NCBI RefSeq assembly: GCF_021018895.1
Contig: NC_079380.1
Span: 558,001-622,000, forward strand
DNA length: 64,000 nt
Reading direction: 5' to 3'
DNA from: Seriola aureovittata
Taxonomy: Eukaryota > Chordata > Actinopteri > Carangiformes > Carangidae
The notes under the pieces are model-generated. The model saw only the letters and a list, made by a program, of their open reading frames with translations. It made no database searches and was not told the origin of the DNA. Shown here piece after piece: positions 1-10,735 of this stretch. A program made the translations under genes and the position numbers. Numbering within the stretch: the stretch's first letter is position 1; every line of letters starts with the position of its first letter.

Positions 1-58
1 ACAGTTACATCATAGATAAAGGGTTCCTTATCAGAAAGTGGTTATACATGTTACTGAC

Positions 59-133
59 CTGCTGTTTGTCGCGGGTCACCCTGTGGTCTACAACACTCTG
101 ACGCCGCCTGGCCTCCCAGTGCATCGCAGACAT
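59..133 (-). CDS. Candidate first coding exon of an unidentified minus-strand gene
   Basis: On the minus strand an ATG at 133-131 opens 25 codons. They end in CAG at 59 and are followed directly by GTCAGT, a good splice donor, in phase 0. The peptide begins MSAMHWEARRRQSVV and is basic and charged with no low-complexity bias. The local sequence is richer in G+C and CpG than its surroundings. Frame 0 stays open upstream of the ATG, so a longer first exon or an upstream acceptor is possible. I do not recognise the family. The rest of the gene would lie left of the window. This is an inference from splice and codon appearance only. Confidence 0.3.
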
Positions 134-1280
134 CCTGCTGTGCAGCAGCTGGAGGAGATGTTAACAAGTCACAGTAATGTTCCCTATGGGGTGATCTGAC
201 AATGCACAAAAATGCACGGTAAGTCACAATATAATTGCGTAATGGGAAGTGTAGGATTGTTAAGTATGTTAATTCATAGTAGTGCATTCATTCCATAATG
301 AGTAGTTTCCCACTTGTAAACAGTGTTCATGTCACAATCCAAGTCCTAATTTCAACATACCTGAATGCTACAGCACTTGGCACTAAATATAGACATCTCA
401 AATCAGACAGTCTGTCGTTTTTGATGTAAACTTACTTAAATGAAAGATTTTGGCACTTGAATGTAATTTCAATTATTTTATTTCAAATTGAATTTCCTGA
501 AGCACTGAGCCTGAAGAACAGAAATGTGTAACTGTCTAAATTGTTACGATGCTCTTAACTTTCAATAAACAAAAATAATATGTTTTCTTTTTATTTGCTT
601 GATTCAAGTTGGCATTATAGGCTGGTATTGTTTTGTGTGCTGAAATGAAGTGGAAATCACACACGGCTTAAACCTGGAGCACGAGTGCAACACCCTATCT
701 GCCACAGAAGGCATGGTGTTAAATTACTGTTTAATATTTACAACTCAAAGCTTAGTTTACAGCTTCATCAAGAGCAGAATGTGGTTACAATTACAAGATA
801 TTCTGTCCTGACACAAAAACAGCATGCAAATGTACGCTCATACACTCTGTTAAACTGTATGTGTTTGATCTGACAGTAGAGTAACCTGATACATCCTGAT
901 TCCCAACCACTGCCATCACTTTCATTACTTATTTCCTTTGTGTATTCACCCGACACATACTGTACCTATCACAGCTAATTGCTAGTTTGACCCAGTTTGT
1001 TAATGTAATAACCTACTATAGAAATCAAAGACTGACTAATAGCCCATCTTATCTTCTTAGAAAACTTTAAAACATCAGAATTAAACAGAAATCCAAGTCT
1101 CTGATCATTTGTGTACCAGAATATATTTTTTTATAAATCATTTCCTGAAGATATGACGTCACACAGCTGCACTGTATTTTCTTCCTGGATATTACTTTCT
1201 TTCGTACAACAAAAGATCTTTCTTGTCTTATTCAACATGATATAACAAATGATTCACATTCAATAACAGTGTTTACTCAC
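134..1280. other. Non-coding stretch, possibly a first intron
   Basis: AT-rich DNA with only short open frames and no recognisable domain. If the two minus-strand exon candidates on either side belong to one gene, this is its first intron. I see no transposon ends here. Confidence 0.3.
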
Positions 1281-1402
1281 CGGTCTTGTGCCCTGGAGAG
1301 AAGGCAGCCTGGTGGAGGAGTGGTGAAGGCTGAGGAGTCCGTCTCCTCGCTCCTGTCTCTCACCTTGTTAAGTGTAGTTTGCAGGCAACATGCTCTCCTA
1401 GG
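1281..1402 (-). other. Candidate (probably 5' UTR) exon, minus strand
   Basis: On the minus strand a pyrimidine-rich stretch ending in CAG precedes 1402, and a strong donor (CCG|GTGAGT) follows 1281. The 122-nt interval is CpG-containing and one frame is open through it (ending ...LLSRAQDR before the donor). A second possible donor, AAG|GTGAGA, lies inside it. It could be a 5' exon of the gene whose putative coding exon is at 59-133. No protein similarity was recognised, and fortuitous splice-like sequence is quite possible. Confidence 0.2.
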
Positions 1403-1550
1403 CTGAGAGAGAAACAGAGAGATAGAGTAGGACAGTCTCCCTGTGTGATTGTGTGTCATACAGTAACTAATGAACCTTCACCGAAGTAGGGGACATTTGT
1501 GACATTTCTCTCTGTTTCTTTTAAGCCAGTGCTTTCAAAATTTAATACCA

Positions 1551-1656
1551 CACACACAAACACACATGTTCAGTTGTTGAAGCTGGTGAACATTTGAACA
1601 TTTTGTTCAGTTTTATTATTATGCTCAAATGTCTTCTCACTACTATGACTATGACA

Positions 1657-1694
<38 letters not shown>

Positions 1695-1990
1695 AACTTA
1701 AAAAGTTGTTTAAGTGTTAAATAGTAAATCTTTCATTATCTCGTTTTTGTCATAATCTCCATGTCATACTGTCACATTTCAGCCCAGAGTATGTTACAAC
1801 TAACCCGGGCTATGTGGTGAACTGTAACATGTCATTCCTTGTGTTTGAGACTAAACCAGAGACATTTTCTGTTTTTTTTGCAGAGATAAAACCCACATCA
1901 TTTAATAACAGACACATGTAACTAGTTAGCATAATAATAAAACTGAACAAAATGTTCAAATGTTCACCAGCTTCAACAATTGAACATTTG

Positions 1991-2004
<14 letters not shown>
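1551..2004. repeat. Inverted repeat, ~70-bp arms ending in CA/TG repeats
   Basis: The left arm (about 1551-1625) and right arm (about 1928-2004) are near-perfect reverse complements. The left contains gttgaagctggtgaacattt and the right contains aaatgttcaccagcttcaac. The outer ends of both arms run into CA-rich or TG-rich sequence, so a dinucleotide tract lies on the outer edge of each arm. A further (CA)n tract lies in the loop just inside the left arm. A phrase similar to acaactaaccc also occurs both in the loop (near 1796) and past the right arm (near 2081). This looks like a foldback arrangement or an inverted local duplication. Confidence 0.75.
1661..1691. repeat. (CA)n microsatellite
   Basis: About 15 uninterrupted CA units followed by aacaaac. 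Confidence 0.95.

Positions 2005-2055
<51 letters not shown>
1999..2055. repeat. (TG)n microsatellite
   Basis: About 28 TG units with two nearby TC interruptions. It lies at the outer end of the right arm of the inverted repeat. Open frames across it are only simple-sequence translations. Confidence 0.95.
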
Positions 2056-2056
<1 letters not shown>

Positions 2057-2788
2057 TGTGTGTCTGTGTGTATTGTCATTACAACTAACCCAGACTCTTG
2101 TAGCCATGAACTAGCTTACCTTACAGCTAACAACTAAAACATTACCACTGACATCTAACTTGATAAATATCTACATAGACTCAGTAAAGATGATTTAAGT
2201 TTGAAGAGTTTAACTACAGAGCACACAGCGCTGATACAAAAATAAATGAAGTAAAAAAAATACTCTCTTACCACAAAATGGGCTTCAATTGGCAAGCTCA
2301 GAGTGAACAGAGTCAGGTCTGCTCCCTCAGACCTGAAAATCAAACACTGATCACCTTACTGAGAGGAAAACACACGTGTGTTTTCACTGTTTGCACTGGC
2401 CACAGAGAATCACACATTGAACTAAGCAGCATGTTGTAGCCCAGCACTGAGGTCATTCTTGCTCTGCTGAACTCCTTAGTTTGTTGCAGCGCTGTGTTGT
2501 GACATGCTGACATCAGTGTGGTGTCCCACCTCAGTTTCTGTTACTGGTAGTGTATATTGCTGCTCTGTCTGAACACAGTTAAACTTGCTGTTTTTTTTTC
2601 TTGTTGTTATCACAGTCTAACTCCCTGCTGTACAGTTAAACTTACACTAGTTCTGCTCCAGCACTTAGGAGTTCCCTGCTTTGCGGGAACTGATATATCT
2701 GGTAACCTAAAGATGTTCTTTCATTTTAGCTCTCTCATTTAAGTGCACGAAGGTCTTGTGCCTGTCATGGTCCGCTCATGGCTCTGAT
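2056..2788. other. Intergenic, no feature seen
   Basis: Mixed AT-rich sequence with short frames only. I see no domain, repeat end or splice structure that I can support. Confidence 0.5.
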
Positions 2789-2994
2789 AAACTGTTTTCA
2801 TGAGTTGTCAATGTCAGATGAGAAATGCATCAACACAATGAGAAAACGTCTTTGGTAGTGAACTATGTGTGGATACAAACGAAGCTTGGGCAAATACAAT
2901 GAGAAAGAATAGTGTGAGGAAATAATGAACTTAGGAGTTATGAGAATGATGTTTCTGATGTGAGAACTGCATCAAAGCGATTGAGAAAAACTGT
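2789..2994 (+). repeat. Dispersed repeat, copy A
   Basis: Starts aaactgttttcatgagttgt and contains agatgagaaatgcatcaaca and gatgtgagaactgcatcaaa. The same order of blocks recurs at 5478-5712, and an inverted partial copy lies at 4582-4690. No open frame is conserved, so it is probably a non-coding interspersed element of unknown class. Confidence 0.7.
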
Positions 2995-4581
2995 GACTCC
3001 TCAAATTTTCCCTTTACAGTGATCATCCATTATAGCTGCTGTTCCTGCTGCTGACAATAGAGTGTGCTACTACCCTTTACACTGATTGATGTCATTGCTT
3101 ACTGCTCTAGGATCAGGTTTGCAATTCACTCAAGTTTTCCCTTGTCAGGTTGGTTTCTGGATCAGTTTCTTTCCAAACTTCAGACATTCTGCTGTTGAGA
3201 AATGATAATTACTGGGACAATTGTTGATGAAGGCTGGGACATGTGGTTCAAAGCTCTGGAAAATGCTAAGTGAACATTGAGTTGTCAAGGTACTGTTGCC
3301 CAAGGTCAAAAATTAACCTGAATGCTCATGCAGTTATGCTTTTTTTTAATGGTTTAATTTGGATGGACCTGTGCTCCAAGACCAGGGCTGTATATGATAT
3401 TTTTTAAATATTTTAAAAGTACATAACTTTAAAACAAACAAACAAACAGGGATGTTGCAATGACATGGTTAACATCTTAACTCCCCTAGGCCAATAGGAT
3501 GCCCCCCTGTTTGATACTGATGCCAATGGAATACCATAGTTCTAGGACCAAAATCTTTTGATGCTTACTTGCAGGTATATGAACACACTTTCTATGAAAC
3601 CTGTCTCTCCATTTAAAGAAAATGCAAAAGTTTTCAAATGCATCATTGTCTGGGGCTAAGATTCAAACTGACGGCAGACCCTCTGTAGGTTGTTTCCAGA
3701 AAACACGTGTGCAGGATGCTGTGATCATATTTTCTTCCTCTGCTGGTCACAGCTGATAACAGCCTTTTTTACAGCCTGTCTCACACACACATTCCACATG
3801 CATCTGAAGATTCCCTGATACAATCAGTGTCACAGTGACCCCTGCCAATAATCTCACAGCTGTGTCGTCCTATTCAAATCAGGGCATTTATAGCTGCATC
3901 CTGTCTGAGTTTCCAGAGCAGGATCAAACAGCCACAATGAATTATATCAAATGTTCATGTCATCCAAGTTTTATCCAACTGACTCTCAGGATTATTTTCT
4001 GTGTCCTCTCAAAACCCCTCTACTCATGTTACAGGCCACCACAGGCCCCACCATATTTTCTCAACAAGCAGTCAGTCAGCCTGGCTCCAGTCAGCCTGTC
4101 ACAAACCACCTCTGCTCAGCGAATCAATAGGTCATCACTTGTTTCAGACACACACACACAGACACACATCCCCCACCACAGGCAAATTTGCACCCACCCA
4201 CATTGTTATCATAATGAGTACCAGGTATCAAGGAAAGAACTGCGTGGGCCATTATCATGCAAATCGCTACACCCATTATATCATAGGTAGCTCATACTGA
4301 CCCATGATGACCTGTTAGCACTCTGAGCCTGCATTCATTGCTCTGTTTGTGAAAACACAACCCTTCCCATTCATTTGAATGGGGGAAGTGTGTTGGTACA
4401 CAGCAGGAGGTTCTGCAGTTCCTCTTTAGGGACTGCATGAAAATGACAGACAGCTGACTTCATGACATCATATCTGGGCGAGCCTCTGCTTCATTACACA
4501 CGAAAGACAGTCAGTGATCCAGCGAACTACCCAAACTGATGTTGAAATCAATGAGGATTCTCAGGAGAAAATGTGTCTTCA
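2995..4581. other. Intergenic, no gene recognised
   Basis: There is a short (AAAC)n-like tract near 3435-3449. A 151-codon open frame at 3835-4290 is rich in Ser, Thr, Pro, Gln and His. It partly reflects simple sequence and shows no domain, so I treat it as chance. Confidence 0.5.
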
Positions 4582-4690
4582 CTGAATTACAGTTACTATC
4601 GCTTTGATGCAATTCACTCATTAGAAACATCATTCTCACAACTCTTTATGCAGTTCTCAAAACAGTTCATGCATTTCTCCCAACACTAAA
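4582..4690 (-). repeat. Dispersed repeat, inverted partial copy C
   Basis: The reverse complement of the 3' half of copies A and B. It contains tttgatgcaattcactcatt and atgcagttctcaaaacagtt, matching the reverse complement of the 'gagaactgcat' blocks at 5630-5700. It lies between the two direct copies. Confidence 0.6.
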
Positions 4691-4989
4691 TCACCAAATG
4701 TTCAGACACAACACTGTACTGCAGTAACAACAGTAACATGTTGGAAAAAATGACTATATTCTGTTTCAATATTGCCTTGGTGTTTATTGTACTGTGACCA
4801 TTTCAACCTCTCAACAGATCACTGTCACTTTAGAACACTGTATGGAAATGTATATAAAAGCCCTCTGTTAGAGCTTTAGATTTAGAACATGGTGTATCCA
4901 AAACATTACTATACTGAAAAAGATTTTTGGCATTTGAAGCAAATACTTGATTTTCAGATGTTTTTACTGTATGATATTTTCAATGCAGT

Positions 4990-5162
4990 GTTTTCAGTCT
5001 TTTATTTTTAATAAATTAACAAAAAACTCCAAAAACTTGTTTTTGCTTTGTCATTGTGGAGTATTGTGTGTGTAATGAATTGAATCCATTTTAAGATGAG
5101 TCTGAAACATAACAAAATGTGGAAAACTTGAAAGTGTCTGAAAACTTTCCGTATGCACTGTA
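4990..5162 (+). repeat. Interspersed-element terminal fragment
   Basis: The block contains ttgctttgtcattgtggagt, aacataacaaaatgtggaaa and ends ctttccgtatgcactgta. From memory of fish repeats, a 'caaaatgtgg ... ctttcc.gatgcactgta' end is a common interspersed terminus, Tc1-like or SINE-tail type. I cannot tell which class without a library search. No transposase frame is present. Confidence 0.5.
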
Positions 5163-5321
5163 GTTTAGAAAATGTGTGATAGGAGGAAAACATGGAACTA
5201 TTCATTGGAAAATAGACAAAGAGAAATATAATATAAAATATGCAATCAAACTTAGAACATAGCATCAATTATAGTACAGTAAATTCACACCATATACAGT
5301 AGATAAATATATATATACACA

Positions 5322-5326
<5 letters not shown>

Positions 5327-5354
<28 letters not shown>
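5327..5354. repeat. (TG)n microsatellite
   Basis: About 14 TG units preceded by a short (TA)n stretch. Confidence 0.9.
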
Positions 5355-5477
5355 AGACTTGCCTTGCTCTCTCATACATATTTGAATAAAGTTTAAAGTG
5401 ATCTGATTGAAAACATTGATGCTGCAGGACGGTATCAAAGTGAGTGAGAGGTCTGTCGTTGTATCTGACGGAGGAAC

Positions 5478-5712
5478 AAACTGTTTTCATGAGTTGTCAG
5501 AGTCAGATGAGAAATGCATCAACACAATGAGAAAACGTCTTTAGTAGTGAACTATGTGTTGATACAAAAGAAGCTTGTACAAATACAATGAGAAATACTA
5601 ATGTGTGTGAGGAAATGATGAACTGTTTTGAGAACTGCATTAAGAGAGGTGAGAATGATGGTTAATGGTTTGTGATGTGAGAACTGCATCAAAGTGATTG
5701 AGAAAAACTGTA
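5478..5712 (+). repeat. Dispersed repeat, copy B
   Basis: A direct copy of 2789-2994 about 2.69 kb downstream. It shares the opening aaactgttttcatgagttgt and the closing gagaactgcatcaaagtgat. It carries an extra ~30-bp block containing agaactgcattaagagaggt. Confidence 0.7.
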
Positions 5713-6206
5713 ATAATTCTGTTCTCCCTACAAACACAGCAAAGGCCAATCAAATTCAGCAACAGGGGCTGGTTACACAAAGATATATTGGACTGGTCTC
5801 TAGTATTGGTGCAGTCTTCATTTTGGATATAGTATGTCCAAATGTATGATGTTAGTCAGACTGTTTGAGAAAAATAAAGACTGAATAATTTTAAGCCAAA
5901 AAAAACATTAGACAACTTACCTGCAGGGGCTGGTTTCACAAAGACAGAGTTTGACTGTGGCTTATATATAACAAATAGTCAGACTTCAGTCTGAGTCCAT
6001 TGCACATAGCAGTTTAGTTCTTGACTATCTTAGGCCAGACTGTGGGACAATAAATAAAAGGCAATACAAAGAATCAAGCCAACCAAGTTTTACTACGGGA
6101 ATTCAGCGAAAAGTGAAACAATAAAAAGAAAATTATGACTTGGAAAAAAAATCGCTGCGGCTTCTAAAAACTCTTTCCCTTCTCATTGCTCTCTTAAGCC
6201 AGACTT
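5713..6206. repeat. Short repeat relics flanking the foldback element
   Basis: The phrase ggggctggtt.cacaaaga occurs twice, near 5766 and 5935. The phrase aaactctttccctt.tcattgctctct occurs at 6170 and again at 6395. These look like fragments of the dispersed family that makes up the element at 6207-6851. Confidence 0.45.
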
Positions 6207-6851
6207 TGGTACAATGAATTCTGGGTAAAGTAAAACCTTTTTCAAATTAAAAGAACGGCTGACTGTTGAACTGCATCCAAGTGCTCAGCTTCATTAACCC
6301 CAGCAGAAAATGTTTGTCTTTTGGTAGAATTCAACAGTTACAAGGAACGTGAAGAGTAAAAAAAATTTTAATGAGTCAGATTTTTTGGTCCCTAAAAACT
6401 CTTTCCCTTGTCATTGCTCTCTCCATAACAATGTTAGCAAACCACACATTATGAGCAATGTTTTCCTGATTTTTTTTTTTGTTGTTGGGTGCTACTCCTC
6501 AGCCAGGAGTCACTGATTGTTACCATGGTAACATTGGTCTTACGCCTGAGATAGCCGAAGAGAAATGAGTCAGTCTTTATTTTTGTTAAACGGCCTGACT
6601 TGTATTAGACTAATCTATGAGCCAAGTTAAGCCTGACCTAACACTACAGACCAGTCTGAAATATGGTCTTAGGCCTGATTAGGACCTGCCTAACACTACC
6701 AATGTTACCACTGTAACAATCAATGACACCTGTGCTGATCAGCACAGGTGTCATAGCACAACATTTTCTGCTGGCGTAAATGGAGCTGATTGGTTGAATG
6801 TGGTTCCTCAGTCGGCCATTTGTCTTTATTTACCCTGAATTCATTGTACCA
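6207..6851. repeat. Foldback (MITE-like) element with ~100-bp inverted arms
   Basis: The left arm (about 6207-6316: ttggtacaatgaattctggg ... cagcagaaaatgttt) is complementary to the right arm (about 6760-6851: aacattttctgctggcg ... gaattcattgtacca). The interior contains smaller palindromes, including tgttaccatggtaaca near 6518 and a 28-bp perfect palindrome at 6725. There is no coding potential. The element ends about 90 bp before the GC-rich candidate promoter region of arl4d. Confidence 0.7.
6725..6752. repeat. 28-bp perfect palindrome
   Basis: gacacctgtgctga is followed immediately by its exact reverse complement. It lies within the foldback element and can form a cruciform with no loop. 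Confidence 0.95.
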
Positions 6852-6944
6852 CATTTTGTGCTTGAATGTGGCATTGTTACATAATTAAAGGAGTCTGAAA
6901 ATGAACACGAGTAACTCACAGGGAAATGACAGTAACATGACCTG

Positions 6945-7224
6945 ATGCTGAGTTTTGGACCGCTTTCTCCTCCATTGTCCAGTCCTGTCTCTCTCTCAGT
7001 CCCTCCCGCCGATACTACGTCAGTAGTGGGGGTTGGTCGTGCTCTCACCGGGCGCTGCCGCCCTACTGCCTTTAGTCGTTGTAGAATAACAGCCGGAGTC
7101 ATACGGCTCTGTACGAGTCTGTCGGGATTATTATTATTTTTCACATTAAAATTCTGTTATTATTAGAAACTTCGTCGCACGTGAACAATGTTGAGTAGTT
7201 TAAGGAGCGCGGGAACACCGACAG
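6945..7224 (+). promoter_or_regulatory. arl4d: Candidate arl4d promoter and non-coding exon 1
   Basis: CpG density rises sharply here compared with the AT-rich surroundings. The region has a CRE-like TACGTCAG (7016-7023), an E-box CACGTG (7178-7183) and GC-rich patches. A splice donor follows 7224 (ACAG|GTGAGA), and the next acceptor, CTCCAG, is at 7948 upstream of the arl4d start codon. ARL4 genes in vertebrates are known to carry an untranslated first exon, which fits. An ATG at 7188 opens a short frame before the donor and would be an upstream start. The transcription start site cannot be fixed from sequence. Confidence 0.45.
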
Positions 7225-7948
7225 GTGAGATGGATTAATCATTTTAAACCAAAGTGAAAAAAACCTACGTTTGTTGACTTTGTTGTAGCGCGGAACCAGA
7301 GAAGGTTCCTCCGCGAGGCATAAGATCAGAGAGAAGGACTAGTTTTTGTCGATTCAACTCCATAACTACATTAAAACTTGATCCCACATGTGTGGAAGCA
7401 TGTGTTTTTTGCTTTTGTTGGTATTATGTTATTTTGCTACTTGTATTTAAGGTAATCACGTTTTTGTGCATGTATTTAACCAAGGTTTTATAAACAGGAC
7501 CTGGTCCCAGTTTGGGTAAGAGGCTCCCATTAGACAGAACAGGCGCTGCAGGATTTCACTCTGTGATCCCTGTTTTTCCAGTTGTGTGTAGGAGACAGCT
7601 AGAACCAGAACCAGAACCAGAGAACACTGCTGATATTGCCTCCTGCCCCGCAGCCGCTCATCATTCACTGCAGTCAGGACAAAAGCATAGCTACCAGCAG
7701 TTCACAACAACAGCTCCAGTCAAGCATATCATCCCATAGTGTTTCAGCCTTTTAAATGATTGTTGCTCTGAATTTATAAAAGAGTACAACCTAAATCAAT
7801 TTTTTAGAAATAAAAAAAAAAGCAGTTTGGATCAATCTGTTCCTCTGTGGTGTGGCAGTGGACTGGAGCTGCACTAAGTTGGCTGGGTTTCTGACAGCCC
7901 AGTGCTTTGTTAATACTGCTGACTCATGCTTTCCTCTTTTATCTCCAG

Positions 7949-8224
7949 TTCCTCAGTGACTGCGGCCGACTGGCTGTCCCCCAGTATCCTCCCACACCAG
8001 ACTTTGAAGTGAGGCCAGGAGTGTGAACTGCTCTCCAGCTGAAAGGACTCCTCCCTGCCCCTCTTCAGAGCCTGTCCTGACCCTGACACATGTTTTTGGC
8101 TGCCAAGGACACACAGGGACCCAGGAGAACAGGAATTGTGGGATTTTAAAGGACCATCCACCAAACGCAATAATCTGGTCCTTTACATCTTTAGAGGGAT
8201 CGCTCTACCTTATTGGACCTAAAC
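7949..8224 (+). other. arl4d: arl4d 5' UTR part of the coding exon
   Basis: A pyrimidine-rich acceptor (tcctcttttatctccag) ends at 7948. The 276 nt from there to the ATG contain no long frame linked to the GTPase. One in-frame upstream ATG at 8213 would add four residues (MDLN) before MGN. I reject that start because family members begin MGN, where Gly2 is the expected N-myristoylation site. Confidence 0.5.
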
Positions 8225-9932
8225 ATGGGGAATCATTTCACAGAAATTGCCCCCAACACACCTTTCCTCCCCGGCTTCCAGTCATTGCATGTAGTGGTGA
8301 TTGGTTTGGACTCTGCAGGGAAAACTTCTCTCCTCTACAGACTCAAGCTGCAGGAGTTTGTGGAGACAATCCCCACCAAGGGATTTAACATGGAGCGGAT
8401 TAAAGTAGCCATGGGGAACATCAAAACAAACACCACCACGTTCCAGGTGTGGGACGTTGGTGGTCAGGAGAAACTGAGGCCCCTCTGGAAGTCGTACACC
8501 AGGAGGACGGATGGGCTGGTGTTCGTGGTGGATGCAGCTGAGACAGAGCGCATGGAGGAGGCCAAGGTGGAGCTCCACAGGATCACTCGGTCAGCAGAGA
8601 ACCAGGGGGTGCCCATACTGGTTTTGGCAAACAAACAGGACCAGGATGGAGCCATGTCAGCTTCAGAGGTAATAATTGTAACACGAACTGTTTGGTATTG
8701 CGGTGATGAGCATTTTCATTACTTTCTGATCCTTTACAAGTAGTTAGTTTTACGTAGGTCTAGGTGTCATGCAGTACTAAGGGTTTTGTAGAGATATGGG
8801 GAGGAAAGTATCACATCAGCATCTGAACCAAAACCCAAGCACTGAAAAATTCATACAATACTCCAAACAGTCCAAACACTGAATTGCAGAATATCAAGAG
8901 AAGCGATGGTTGGTTTTATATTATATATTATGGTCTTGGCTATTACCAAGAAAGACCCTAACCAGAGAAGAATAATCTATAGCTGAACCTGTAGCATTAG
9001 AGTTTGATCTCCTGGGTAAAGTTCAAATGATTTTCATCTCCCCATCTCGGTGAAAGTTAGTGCAGATGACAGATTATGAATTGAATGCTTTGCTCCTAAA
9101 CCAAAAAAGTACTTTTAAAGATATGATGTAACGCTTTGTATTTGCCAAAGGATTATCTCCTATGGTTGATGATTATGGCACCAGTGACTATGAAAACCAT
9201 TATATGGAATATTACTGCTTTTCTCCCTCTAGAAACAAAAGAATGATAAATATATTTCTCAGTCCTGAGCTGGCACATGTTTGTGTCTAGGCATGAAACA
9301 TATAATTGTTTTCTCTATTGTTCAGTCTGCTGATTGGCTCATTAATCCTTTATTCTATATAATATCAGAAAGTGATGAGAAATGTCTATCACAATTTCCC
9401 AAAGTCCAAGGCTTGGTTTGTTCAACCAACAGTCCTAAATATCAAAAATCCTAAATATATTCAGTTTACTGTCATGTAAGATCAAAAGTCAATAGTGCAG
9501 AATGTTTGGACTAATCTTTAGTCATCTGATAAAATGAAATGGTTAAATCTTGCAGAATTAAGAAAACACATACTTACATTTAAAAAGATGAGCACGTGCT
9601 ATTGGAAAATTACAAAGCCATTTTCTATCAATGAAACCAGTTCATGTCAGCAGTTAGTCATTCGAACACTGAAGATTTGATCTTCATTGATCATTAGTTT
9701 AGAGGGGATCACAGTTGCTTGGATGAGTGTCAGGTTGTGACGGCTTCCTGTCTGGTCTCTGTTTCAGGTGGAGAAGGTGCTGGCCCTCCATGAACTGAGC
9801 TCATCCACACTGCACCAAACACAGGGCTGCTCAGCACTGGATGGTCAGGGTCTGCAGCCTGGCCTGGAGAAACTGTATGAAATGATCCTGAAAAGGAAGA
9901 AGATGCTCCGACACAGCAAGAAGAAGAGATGA
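8225..9932 (+). CDS. arl4d: ADP-ribosylation factor-like 4D small GTPase, two coding exons
   Basis: Coding exons are 8225-8668 (148 codons) and 9768-9932 (54 codons plus TGA), giving 202 residues against about 201 in human ARL4D. Visible G-motifs are the P-loop GLDSAGKT (27-34), switch I around PTKGFN (50-55), [13 protein letters not shown] (76-88) and NKQD (136-139). CSALDG (169-174) is the base-binding CSA loop. The protein ends in a Lys/Arg-rich tail, the family's nuclear-localisation and membrane-targeting signal. Gly2 fits N-myristoylation. The long N-terminus before the P-loop and the VEK...[10 protein letters not shown] end match ARL4D better than ARL4A or ARL4C. ARL4 proteins bind GTP at the plasma membrane and recruit cytohesin-family ARF exchange factors, affecting actin and migration (family knowledge). 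The intron (8669-9767) is GT-AG, phase 0, after Glu148. Unspliced reading would replace the C-terminal 54 residues with about 25 unrelated ones. Confidence 0.93.
8669..9767 (+). other. arl4d: arl4d coding-region intron
   Basis: 1,099 bp. The donor is GAG|GTAATA and the acceptor is ctctgtttcag|GTG with a good polypyrimidine tract. AT-rich, with no repeat recognised inside. It interrupts the GTPase fold between the NKQD motif and the CSA motif. Confidence 0.85.
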
Positions 9933-10735
9933 AGGGCCGGCGGGGTCAGAGCAGGGCTTTCTGAATCTCTGCTTGTCTGAGGACCTTCAGTCAAGTCTGT
10001 GACACTTGTGCACCGTGGGTGAAACCAGAGGAAGCCAGACAGTCCCTAAGAAATGTTGCAATGTTTCCGACTAATTTCAAACTTTGGCTCTCCTCGTCTG
10101 TGCCAACTGTTAACACTGTCTTTCATCTGTGTGGACAGAGCTGCTTCCTTTAGGATTGTGTCTTGCTCCTGAGCATTCCTTGCTCTCCTCATCTCCGATA
10201 CTGAAAGGAGCGCAGCGGAGAGACAAACAGCTCCAGGAAAATCAGTGAAATATCTGAGGAACACTCACTCCAACATTGAAGGATATTTTGTACAAACATT
10301 TAGTTTAACAGGCCTGAGCCGGGTCCTGGTTCTGGTTCCTCTCACCAAGTTTCAATGTTACACTGTAGTATAAAACTATGTTGCATGATGTTCGCCCAGA
10401 CACCTGCTCCAAAATATTAAGCAACACTTTTGTTGATCAAAACCAGACTTTTGTAATTATTCTGGATTAGAAACTGCCTAGTGTTAGACTGCTACTGGGA
10501 CTAAATTGAAGTCCCACCAAAGTGACATTTACAGACTGACGCACTGAGGCTGCTGAGTCCAATCAGGCAACAAGTTAGTTTGTCACTCTTCACCAAAGTG
10601 GTTTGTCACAGTCGGGTGTTTTTCAGGGTTGGATGGATGGTTGGTTGGTCAGTTCAAACAAGTAATTGTTTTTACACTGTAAATATTGTTTTGTAAAATC
10701 AACAAATGAATAAATTATTGAGCAACTTTGACACT
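9933..10735 (+). other. arl4d: arl4d 3' UTR with poly(A) signal
   Basis: The sequence after the TGA is open-frame-poor and continues to AATAAA at 10709-10714. TG/T-rich DNA follows within about 30 nt, as expected for a cleavage site near 10730. No other poly(A) hexamer of this form was seen earlier in the interval. Confidence 0.6.

Noticed and set aside
3835..4290. 151-codon plus-strand frame
   Set aside because: Composition follows CA-rich local sequence, there is no domain, and overlapping frames are equally open.
8213..8743. Single-exon 176-codon reading of arl4d
   Set aside because: Starts four codons upstream of the family start MGN and runs through a GT donor into intron sequence; the downstream exon at 9768 restores the conserved C-terminus.
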